A stretch of 6,839 bases of DNA from the NCBI GenBank assembly GCA_019689515.1, contig JADGHI010000203.1, positions 1 through 6,839 on the forward strand, given 5' to 3'. This DNA is from Acetobacteraceae bacterium. Its GTDB lineage: Bacteria; Pseudomonadota; Alphaproteobacteria; Acetobacterales; Acetobacteraceae. The translations under genes were made by a program, and so were the position numbers. A model generated the notes under the pieces. The model saw nothing but the letters and a program-made list of their open reading frames with translations. It was not told where the DNA came from and searched no databases. This document shows positions 1 to 6,839 of the stretch, piece by piece (the stretch's first letter is position 1; each line of letters begins with the position of its first letter).

Positions 1-717
1 GGCCATGGTGTTCCAGGAGCCGATGACCAGCCTCAACCCCGCCTTCACCGCGGGCGAGCAGGTGGCGGAGGCGCTGCGCCTGCACCAGGGCCTGTCGCAC
101 CGCGAGGCCGCCGCCCGCGCGGTGGAGATGCTGACGCGTGTGCGCATCCCGGATGCTGCGCGGCGGGCGCGGCAGTATCCGCACCAGCTTTCCGGCGGGA
201 TGCGCCAGCGGGTGATGATCGCGATGGCGCTCGCCTGCCGGCCCCGGCTGCTGATCGCCGACGAGCCGACCACCGCGCTCGACGTGACGGTGCAGGCGCA
301 GATCCTGGCGCTGATCGACGAGCTGAAGCGCGAGACCGGAACGGCTGTAGTGCTGATCACCCACGACCTCGGCGTCGTCGCCGATCATGCCGAGGAGGTG
401 GCGGTGATGTATGCCGGTCGCCTGGCGGAGCGGGCGCCGGCCGCGGCGCTGTTCGCCATGCCGCAGCACCCCTACACGGTCGGCCTGCTTGGCGCCGCGC
501 CGCGGCTTGGCGGCGCTTCCGGCAGGCGGCTGGCGAGCATCGAGGGCACCGTGCCCGACATGGCGCGCCCGCCCCCCGGCTGCCGCTTCGCACCGCGCTG
601 CCCGTTTCGCGTCGCGCGCTGTGTCGAGGAGGCGCCGCCTCTCGCCGAGGTGGCACCGGAGGGCCATGCCAGCGCCTGCTGGCGCGCCCCGCTCGACCGC
701 GTCCTGGAGGACGCCGC

Positions 718-721
<4 letters not shown>
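1..721 (+). CDS. Peptide/opine-family ABC transporter ATP-binding protein, DppD/OppD type (5' truncated)
   Basis: One of two nucleotide-binding subunits of a Dpp/Opp/Gsi-type importer; it hydrolyses ATP at the cytoplasmic face of the membrane. The gene enters from the left edge in frame (codons begin at base 2), so the Walker A part is outside the window. Counting from the Met at base 5, I see the Q-loop (Q4 in MVFQEPMTSLNP), the signature LSGGM (62-66), Walker B RLLIADEP (81-88), the D-loop ALD (91-93) and the switch His (H120). The C-terminal oligopeptide/dipeptide extension follows, with four Cys at 193, 199, 206 and 225. In this family such a quartet is known to bind a [4Fe-4S] cluster. 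The Met at base 5 lies in the Q-loop and cannot be the true start. The stop overlaps the next start (ATGA, 718-721), so translation is probably coupled. Family assignment is firm; the substrate is unknown. Confidence 0.96.
706..711 (+). promoter_or_regulatory. Shine-Dalgarno site for the second ATPase gene
   Basis: GGAGGA lies inside the end of the upstream ATPase gene, six bases before the ATG at 718. This strong site fixes the start of the downstream gene and supports the ATGA overlap as a real start. Confidence 0.8.
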
Positions 722-1832
<1,111 letters not shown>

Positions 1833-1836
<4 letters not shown>

Positions 1837-3359
1837 GGACGATAATCGCCGCCGCGCTGGCGCTGGGCGCTGCCACCGCGCTGCTCACCGGCACGGCGCA
1901 GGCGCAGCCTCAGCAGCAGCATCTGCGCATCGCGCTGCGCGAGGATCCGGACATCCTCGACCCCACCCTGTCGCGCACCTATGTCGGCCGCATCGTCTAT
2001 GCGGCGCTGTGCGACAAGCTGTTCGACATCGACGAGCAGCTGCGGATCGTCCCGCAGCTCGCCACCGCGCACCGCTGGGAGGACCCGCGGACGCTGGTCA
2101 TCACCCTGCGCGAGGGTGTGCGCTTCCACGATGGGGAGCCGCTCGACGCCGAGGCGGTGCGCTACTCGCTGATGCGCCACCTGACCATGCAGGGCAGCTT
2201 CCGCCGCAGCGAGATCAACACGATGGAGTCGGTCGAGGTGGTGGACCCGCGCACGGTCCGCATCCGCCTCAAGGAGCCCTCCGCGGCGTTCCTCTCCCAG
2301 CTCACCGACCGCGCCGGCATGATCGTCTCGCCCAAGGCGGCCGAGGCGATGGGCCGGAACTTCGGCACCCGTCCGGTCTGCGCCGGGCCCTTCCGCTTCG
2401 TCGAGCGCGTCGCGCAGGAGCGGATCGTGGTCGAGCGCTTCCCGGAATACTGGGACGCCGGCCGCATCCACCTGAACCGGATCACCTACCTGCCGATCCC
2501 GGACAACACGGTGCGCATGGCGAACCTGCAATCCGGCGCGGTCGAATTCGGCGAGCGCATGGAGCCGGACGATATCCAGGCGATCCGGCGCGACCGGCGC
2601 CTGCGCGTCGTCGCCGTGGACGAGCTCGGCTGGCAGAGCCTGCAGATCAATGTCGGCAACGGCCCGCGCGCCAACACTCCGCTCGGCCGCGATCCGCGCG
2701 TGCGCCATGCGCTCGAGCTGTCGCTCGACCGCCAGGCGATCGTGCAGGTGGTCTATGAGGGCGCGTACACCCCGACCGTCCAGCCCTTGCCGCCGGCGAA
2801 CCCCTACCATGTCGCCTCCCTCCGTCCCGAGCCGCGCAACGTGGAGCGCGCTCGCGCCCTGCTGCGCGAGGCCGGCGTGACCACGCCCCTGCAAGTCGAG
2901 CTGGCGGTGCCGAACAACCCGGATCTGCGCCAGGTCGGCGAGGTGATCCAGGCGATGGCGAGGGAAGCGGGCTTCGACATCCGGCTGCGGGCGGTCGAAT
3001 TCGCCTCCGGCCTGCAGGCGGCGCAGCGCGGCGAGTTCGAACTCTGGCTCGTCGGCTGGTCGGGCCGCGTGGACCCGGACGGCAACATCTATTCCTTCTT
3101 CGTTACCGGCGGCGGACAGAATGACGGGCGTTATTCCAACCCGGAGGCGGACCGGCTGATGAACGCCGCGCGCGCGGAACTCGACCAGGAGAAGCGCAAG
3201 GCGCTCTACGAGCAGCTCCTGCAGATCCTGGTCCGCCAGGACCGGCCGCGGCTCTTCCTCTGGCACCGCAAGAACATCATGGTGCACTCGGCACGCCTGA
3301 CCGGCTACCGGCCGGTGCCCGACGGGCTGATCCGGGTGCAGGGCCTGCGGTTCGAGTAA
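1833..3359 (+). CDS. ABC transporter periplasmic substrate-binding protein, SBP family 5
   Basis: Captures the solute in the periplasm and delivers it to the permease pair. The start at 1833 gives 508 residues, usual for SBP_5. It begins with a classic Sec signal peptide: Arg2, a hydrophobic Ala/Leu core (4-18) and a predicted signal peptidase I site after AQA (22-24). There is no lipobox Cys, so the mature protein should be soluble. Family hallmarks include DPDILDPTLS (38-47), the LREGVRFHDGEPLDAEAV stretch (92-109), the GPF motif before the FPEYW segment (185-187, 203-207), and the C-terminal sequence ending in LTGYRP and VQGLRFE. The only two Cys (60, 183) occur at places where related proteins also carry them; whether they pair is unknown. 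It overlaps the upstream ATPase by four bases and is followed after 12 bases by the permease. A GTG at 1818 would add five residues. The ligand (peptide, glutathione, opine, metal chelate or other) cannot be read from the sequence. Confidence 0.96.
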
Positions 3360-3371
3360 CCGGCGCCGTAC

Positions 3372-4319
3372 ATGTGGGCATGGCTGCTGAAGCGGCTGGG
3401 GCAGATCCTGCCTACGCTGCTGGTCCTCTCCTTCCTGATCTTCGGGTTGCAGCAGCTCATGCCCGGCGACCCGGCGCTGATCCTGGCCGGCGAGGAGCGC
3501 GGCGACCCGCAGGTGCTGGCCCAGATCCGCGCCGAGCTCTGGCTCGACCGGCCGCTCTGGGAGCAGTACCTGCACTGGCTCGGCAATGTGCTGACCGGGG
3601 ATTTCGGCTTCTCCTGGCGCATCCGCATGCCGGTGGCGGAGCTGATCCTCCAGAAGCTTCCGGTCACGGCGCAGCTCGCGATCATGGCCTTCCTGATCGG
3701 CACGCTGATCGGGGTGCCGATGGGGATCCTCTCCGCGGTCCGGCGCGACCGGCTGGCGGACTGGCTGGCGAATGCGGTCGCGCTGTTCGGCATCTCGACG
3801 CCGAATTTCTGGTTCGGGATCATGCTGATCCTGCTGGTCAGCGTGCAGCTTGGCTGGCTGCCGCCCTCGGGCTACGTGCCGCTGACCGAGGATTTCTGGC
3901 AGTCCATCGCGACGACGATCATGCCGGCCTTCGTCCTCGGCACCAACGTCGCCGGCGTGCTGATGCGCCACACCCGCGCCGCCATGCTGACGGCGCTCTC
4001 GCAGGACTACATCCGCACCGCGCGCGCCAAGGGCCTGACGGAGCGCGTCGTGGTCTGGAAGCACGCGCTGCGCAACGCGCTGATCCCCGTCGTCACGCTC
4101 GGCACCATCGAACTCGGCCGCCTGCTCGCCGGCGCGGTGCTGACCGAGCAGATCTTCACCATCCCGGGCTTCGGCAAGCTGGTGGTGGATGCGGTCTTCA
4201 ACCGTGACTATCCGGTGGTGCAGGGCGTGGTGCTGACCACCGCGCTGATCTTCGTGCTGCTCAGCCTGGTCGCCGACCTCCTCTACATGGCGATCAACCC
4301 GAGGCTGCGCCAGGCATGA
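3372..4319 (+). CDS. ABC transporter permease, DppB/GsiC type
   Basis: Inner-membrane channel subunit, 315 residues, normal for the family. The N-terminal signature is complete: a first helix (about 10-29) running into the LMPGDPA motif (29-35) and the periplasmic segment with GDFGFS (76-81). Further membrane helices lie near 100-123, 133-160, 178-196, 236-260 and 283-306. GISTPNFWFGI (140-150) and GWLPPSGY (161-168) are conserved landmarks. The EAA-type cytoplasmic loop that contacts the ATPases spans about 212-239 (DYIRTARAKGL at its start, ALIPV at its end). The end, YMAINPRLR, is family-typical. The resemblance to GsiC is notable in LAGEE after the GDPA motif and in the EAA loop, but DppB is equally possible. 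No clear Shine-Dalgarno precedes the ATG, so translation may depend on ribosomes finishing the gene 12 bases upstream. The stop overlaps the next start (4316-4319). Confidence 0.96.
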   Translation: MWAWLLKRLGQILPTLLVLSFLIFGLQQLMPGDPALILAGEERGDPQVLAQIRAELWLDRPLWEQYLHWLGNVLTGDFGFSWRIRMPVAELILQKLPVTAQLAIMAFLIGTLIGVPMGILSAVRRDRLADWLANAVALFGISTPNFWFGIMLILLVSVQLGWLPPSGYVPLTEDFWQSIATTIMPAFVLGTNVAGVLMRHTRAAMLTALSQDYIRTARAKGLTERVVVWKHALRNALIPVVTLGTIELGRLLAGAVLTEQIFTIPGFGKLVVDAVFNRDYPVVQGVVLTTALIFVLLSLVADLLYMAINPRLRQA

Positions 4320-5200
4320 GTACCACCGTCGCGACTCCCGCCTCTGTCGAGCGTGGCGAGAGCCCGGCGCGGCGTGCCGTCCGTCGATTCCTCCGCCACC
4401 GCATCGCGGTGTTCGGGCTGGCGGTGATCGTCGTGTTCGTGGCCGTGGCGCTGCTCGCGCCCTGGATCGCGCCCTACGACCCGGTGCAGACCTCCTGGAC
4501 CGCGATCCGCAAGGCGCCCTCCGCCGCGCACTGGTTCGGCACGGATGAGAACGGGCGCGACGTGCTCTCCCGTGTGATCTGGGGTGCGCGGGCGAGCCTG
4601 ATGGCCGGCGTCGTCTCGGTGCTGGTCGCGGTGGCGATCGGGGTGCCGATCGGGCTGATCGCCGGCTTCGCGGGAGGGTGGACCGACGCGGTGCTGTCGC
4701 GCATCGCCGATGCGATGCTCTCCGTCCCGTTCCTGATCCTGGCGATCGCGCTCGCCGCCTTCCTCGGCCCGGCGCTGGAGAATGCGATGATCGCCATCGC
4801 CATCACCTTCAGCCCGGTCTTCGTCCGCCTCGCCCGCGGCATGGCGCTGGACGCGAAATCCACCGACTGGGTGGAGGCGGCGCGCGCGCTCGGCAACCCG
4901 CCCTGGCGCATCGCCGTCCGGCACGTGCTGCCCAACATCATCCCGCCGCTGCTGGTGCAGGGCACACTCGCCATTGCCGAGGCGATCATCGCGGAGGCGG
5001 CGCTCTCCTTCCTCGGCCTCGGTCAGCAGCCCCCGGCGCCCTCCTGGGGCAGCATGCTGAACAGCGCGCAGCGCTTCCTGGAGAACGCGCCCTGGCTCGC
5101 GATCTTCCCGGGCGCGGCGATCTTCCTGGTGGTGCTGTCCTTCAACCTGGTCGGCGACGGGCTGCGCGACGCATTAGACCCGCGCGCTGATCGACGGTAG
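4316..5200 (+). CDS. ABC transporter permease, DppC/GsiD type
   Basis: Second inner-membrane channel subunit, 294 residues, full length for the family. After a cytoplasmic N-terminus (1-28), the first helix spans about 30-50. The family landmark HWFGTDENGRDVLSR (72-86) follows. More helices lie around 95-119, 133-152, 154-172, 208-230 and 260-280. The EAA loop starts with DWVEAARALG (184-193) and ends near LPNIIPP (205-211). EAALSFLGLG (227-236), PSWGSML (242-248) and GDGLRDALDPR (280-290) complete the family pattern. The ATG overlaps the stop of the other permease; a GAGG at 4301-4304 is a distant possible ribosome site. It is the last gene of the transporter operon, followed by a convergent gap. 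Residue Leu287 uses the TTA codon (5174-5176), the only in-frame TTA I could find in the window. Confidence 0.96.
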   Translation: MSTTVATPASVERGESPARRAVRRFLRHRIAVFGLAVIVVFVAVALLAPWIAPYDPVQTSWTAIRKAPSAAHWFGTDENGRDVLSRVIWGARASLMAGVVSVLVAVAIGVPIGLIAGFAGGWTDAVLSRIADAMLSVPFLILAIALAAFLGPALENAMIAIAITFSPVFVRLARGMALDAKSTDWVEAARALGNPPWRIAVRHVLPNIIPPLLVQGTLAIAEAIIAEAALSFLGLGQQPPAPSWGSMLNSAQRFLENAPWLAIFPGAAIFLVVLSFNLVGDGLRDALDPRADRR

Positions 5201-5230
5201 CCGACGGCGGGGCCAGCCATCCCGCGTGCC

Positions 5231-5253
5231 ACCCGGCCGCTTTGCCGCCCGGT
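5231..5253. terminator. Weak inverted repeat in the convergent gap, possible terminator
   Basis: ACCCGGCCGC and GCCGCCCGGT can pair at eight of ten positions around a three-base TTT loop, with C-C mismatches at 5234/5250 and 5238/5246. Its position 31 bases after the permease stop and near the end of the opposing gene suits a bidirectional terminator. There is no U tract on either strand, so intrinsic termination is doubtful. Confidence 0.25.
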
Positions 5254-5266
5254 ATTGGACTGCACT

Positions 5267-5286
5267 CATAGGGCAGCAAGCCTATG
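5267..5286. repeat. Short perfect inverted repeat at the 3' end of the dehydrogenase gene
   Basis: CATAGG (5267-5272) and CCTATG (5281-5286) form a six-base perfect stem with an eight-base loop, spanning the TAG stop of the minus-strand dehydrogenase. It is AT-richer than its surroundings. It may be a chance match or a minor mRNA 3'-end structure; no U run follows. Confidence 0.25.
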
Positions 5287-6232
5287 CCATCTGCTCCCGC
5301 TTGTGCGCCACCAGCGCCATCAGCCGCCGGTCGCGCCACGCGCTGCGCTCCTCGATCCGCTCCAGCGGCAGCGCCGCGCGCCGTTCCGCTGCCACGCGTG
5401 CCACGGTCGGCGCGTCGTAATCATACGGCGCCTGCTCCTGCGTGATTCCGCCCATCAGCGGCCCGAACCGCGCCACGTAGTCCGCCACGCCGCCCGGCGC
5501 GTTCAGGTCTATGGTCTCGAACGGTCCCATGAAGGACCAGCGCAGGCCGAGCCCGTCCCGCACGCAGCGGTCCACGTCCTCCACGCTCATCACGCCGTCA
5601 CGCACCAGCCGGAACGCCTCGGCCACCAGCGCCGCCTGCAGGCGGTTCAGCACGAAGCCGCGCGTCTCCTTGAGCGCGGTCACCGGCACCTGGCCGACGC
5701 GCTCCATCAGCGCTCGCGTGCGCGCCACCACCGCCGGATCGGTCCAGGGCGCGCCGACCAGCTCGACCAGCGGCACCAGGTAGGGCGGGTTCACCGGATG
5801 CGCGACGAGGCAGCGCGCCCGGCCCGCCAGACCCTCGGTGAAGGCGCTCGCCGGGATGCCGGAGGTCGAGCTCGCCAGCACCACCTCGCGCGGGCAGAGT
5901 GCATCCAGCCGCGCGAAGAGCTCCCGCTTCACCTCTACCCGTTCCGGCCCCTGCTCCTGCACATGGGTTGCGCTGTGGATCGCCGCCTCCAGCGTCGGCG
6001 CCGCGGTGACGCGTGCGGCGACCTGCTCCGGCGCCTCCGCGATCAGCCCGGCGGCGCGCAGATCCGCCAGCCGTTCCAGGATCGTGCCGCGCGCTGCCTC
6101 CGCCACCCCCTCGGCCGGGTCCCACAGCGTCACCGGCAGCCCGGCCCGCGCGAAGACGATCGCCCAGGCGCGGCCGATCAGCCCCGCGCCCACCAGTGCC
6201 ACACGCTCCGCCGGTGATTCCGCCGCGCCCAT
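5282..6232 (-). CDS. 3-hydroxyacyl-CoA dehydrogenase family protein, lambda-crystallin (L-gulonate 3-dehydrogenase) type
   Basis: Predicted cytoplasmic NAD-dependent oxidoreductase of 316 residues that would oxidise a 3-hydroxy acid or 3-hydroxyacyl-CoA to the 3-oxo product. The N-terminal Rossmann fold has the GAGLIG dinucleotide motif (15-20). Asp38 at the end of the second strand favours NAD over NADP. The active-site set seen in 3-hydroxyacyl-CoA dehydrogenase is complete: Ser124 in SSTSG, His145 in AHPVNPPY, Glu157 in VELV and Asn196 in GFVLNRLQ, with spacing matching human HADH. The HPVNPPY and FVLNRLQ wording, the GPFETIDLN segment (236-244) and the single C-terminal domain resemble lambda-crystallin (CRYL1) more than FadB-type enzymes. 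The true substrate could be L-gulonate, a 3-hydroxyacyl-CoA, a carnitine-like compound or another 3-hydroxy acid. It runs tail-to-tail against the transporter operon and is transcribed separately; no partner genes for beta-oxidation adjoin it. The start has an AGGGA site nine bases upstream. Confidence 0.93.
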   Translation of the reverse strand: MGAAESPAERVALVGAGLIGRAWAIVFARAGLPVTLWDPAEGVAEAARGTILERLADLRAAGLIAEAPEQVAARVTAAPTLEAAIHSATHVQEQGPERVEVKRELFARLDALCPREVVLASSTSGIPASAFTEGLAGRARCLVAHPVNPPYLVPLVELVGAPWTDPAVVARTRALMERVGQVPVTALKETRGFVLNRLQAALVAEAFRLVRDGVMSVEDVDRCVRDGLGLRWSFMGPFETIDLNAPGGVADYVARFGPLMGGITQEQAPYDYDAPTVARVAAERRAALPLERIEERSAWRDRRLMALVAHKREQMA

Positions 6233-6241
6233 GCTATTGCG

Positions 6242-6246
6242 TCCCT
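6242..6246 (-). promoter_or_regulatory. Shine-Dalgarno site for the dehydrogenase gene
   Basis: Read on the minus strand this is AGGGA, nine bases before the ATG at 6232-6230. It supports the chosen start, which also leaves a normal short lead before the first Rossmann strand. Confidence 0.55.
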
Positions 6247-6262
6247 GTCATCGGCGCCCCGG

Positions 6263-6291
6263 TTGATCGTCGCGCCCGTGCCACCGATCTA
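6263..6291 (+). promoter_or_regulatory. Possible sigma-70-type promoter for the small membrane-protein genes
   Basis: TTGATC (6263-6268) matches four of six bases of the -35 consensus. It is followed after 17 bases by GATCTA (6286-6291), a poor -10. The placement in the 69-base divergent gap is right, but the -10 match is weak and would leave almost no 5' leader, so this is a tentative call only. Confidence 0.15.
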
Positions 6292-6295
6292 AGGA
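6291..6295 (+). promoter_or_regulatory. Shine-Dalgarno site for the 73-residue protein gene
   Basis: AAGGA lies six bases before the ATG at 6302. This is the best ribosome site in the right-hand part of the window and is a main reason to accept the short gene as real. Confidence 0.7.
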
Positions 6296-6301
6296 CGCGC
6301 C

Positions 6302-6523
6302 ATGGCCACGCGCAACGACGCCCCGCGCTTCGGCAGCCGCTACACCGCCGCGCCGCGCAATGACGGCGCGCGACCGGACGCCGTGCGCAACGACCGGCCC
6401 GCTTCGGAGCAGGACCGCTCCATTCTGCTCGGCGGCTTTCCCCTGCCGTTGCGCCGCGCCTGGGGCATGGGGCTGCTTGGCCTGACCCTCTGGCTCGCCA
6501 GCGTGATCGCGCTGTTCCACTGA
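6302..6523 (+). CDS. Hypothetical small membrane protein with one C-terminal transmembrane helix
   Basis: I do not recognise this 73-residue protein. Residues 1-40 are polar, rich in Arg, Asp, Ala and Pro and probably disordered, and contain the tripeptide RND three times (4-6, 19-21, 29-31). A short loop with GGFPLPL (44-50) leads to a hydrophobic helix at about 53-72 that runs to the last residue but one. Arg51 and Arg52 just before the helix predict the N-terminus in the cytoplasm and the C-terminus at the periplasmic side, like a tail-anchored protein. The ATG has a good Shine-Dalgarno. Its stop shares one base with the ATG of the next gene (TGATG, 6521-6525), implying a two-gene operon and related roles. 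Codon use matches the neighbours. The function is unknown; it might be an accessory subunit of the membrane protein that follows. Confidence 0.75.
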   Translation: MATRNDAPRFGSRYTAAPRNDGARPDAVRNDRPASEQDRSILLGGFPLPLRRAWGMGLLGLTLWLASVIALFH

Positions 6524-6839
6524 TGCCAGAGCCATCCCGCCCTTCCTCCGCCGTGCCCGGCCTCGACAGCCGCTGGCTCGGCGAGCAGCTCCGGCGCCAG
6601 CGCACCCTCTGGCGCGGCCTTCTGCTCCCGGCCTTCTCCGCGCCGCTCTGGCTCGACGTGCCGCTGGAGTTGATCTTCGGGCGCGATCCCAAGCATCTCG
6701 TCGGCACGCTGCTCGGCATCGGCCTGCCCTGGCTTGCCGTCGCGGCGCTGCGACGGGGGCAGCGCGGCGACACGAACCGGGCGGCGGTGATCATGGGCGT
6801 CGCTACTGGCCTCACCGCCGGGCTGTCGGCCGGCATGCC
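6523..6839 (+). CDS. Hypothetical multi-pass membrane protein (3' end beyond the window)
   Basis: An open frame starts at the ATG that shares its A with the upstream stop and stays open for 105 codons to the window edge. The translated part has a polar N-terminus (1-29) starting MPEPSRPSSA, then hydrophobic stretches at about 29-52 (interrupted by Pro and charged residues), 58-76 and 87-105. An RRGQRGD-type positively charged loop sits between the last two (77-83). This predicts an integral membrane protein with at least two and probably three helices in the visible part. There is no Shine-Dalgarno, consistent with coupled translation from the 73-residue gene. A GTG at codon 11 is an alternative start. 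I do not recognise the family, and the missing C-terminus may hold the diagnostic part. Third-position G/C bias on this strand supports coding over the opposite-strand open frame here. Confidence 0.7.
   Translation, partial: MPEPSRPSSAVPGLDSRWLGEQLRRQRTLWRGLLLPAFSAPLWLDVPLELIFGRDPKHLVGTLLGIGLPWLAVAALRRGQRGDTNRAAVIMGVATGLTAGLSAGM

Noticed and set aside
5..7. The ATG at base 5 as a true start of the first ATPase
   Set aside because: It falls within the conserved Q-loop; a protein starting here would lack Walker A. The gene is cut by the window edge, not short.
5255..6217. A plus-strand open frame of 320 codons opposite the dehydrogenase
   Set aside because: The minus strand encodes a complete Rossmann enzyme with all catalytic residues. 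The plus-strand product is Arg/His/Gln-rich and lacks a ribosome site.
6234..6836. A minus-strand open frame of 200 codons over the right-hand end
   Set aside because: It is antisense to the two coupled membrane-protein genes, which have a good Shine-Dalgarno, plausible helices and a TGATG junction. The antisense product is Arg/Ser/Pro-rich with no pattern.

Overview
The window is GC-rich DNA (about 70% by eye, estimated rather than counted). Codons end mostly in G or C, genes are packed tightly, and stops overlap starts (ATGA and TGATG). This suits a high-GC alphaproteobacterium. The transporter proteins read like those of Acetobacteraceae/Roseomonas-type bacteria, but that placement is an impression from sequence style, not a search result. 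I see no mobile element, CRISPR array, tRNA, rRNA or phage gene.

Region 1 (1-5200, plus strand) is one operon for a peptide/opine/nickel-family (Dpp/Opp/Gsi) ABC importer. In order it holds: a 5'-truncated DppD/OppD-type ATPase, a complete DppF/OppF-type ATPase, a Sec-exported periplasmic binding protein of SBP family 5, a DppB/GsiC-type permease and a DppC/GsiD-type permease. Three of the four junctions are ATGA overlaps and the fourth is a 12-base gap, so the five genes are almost certainly co-transcribed and translationally coupled. The order ATPase-ATPase-binding protein-permease-permease matches gsiABCD with the double-ATPase GsiA split in two. The binding protein would capture the solute in the periplasm, the two permeases form the channel, and the two ATPases drive it. 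The solute cannot be named from sequence. The promoter lies upstream of the window.

Region 2 (5201-5281) is an 81-base convergent gap with only weak inverted repeats. Region 3 (5282-6232, minus strand) encodes a lambda-crystallin-type 3-hydroxyacyl-CoA/L-gulonate dehydrogenase-like enzyme with a complete Ser-His-Glu-Asn active-site set. It is oriented tail-to-tail with the transporter, so a joint role is not implied.

Region 4 (6233-6839) is a 69-base divergent gap, then a 73-residue protein with a single C-terminal membrane helix, overlapped by one base with a multi-helix membrane protein that runs off the right edge. I do not recognise either of the last two genes. They are the only unexplained coding content here.

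Overall this is an ordinary metabolic/transport region, and I found no convincing undescribed system.
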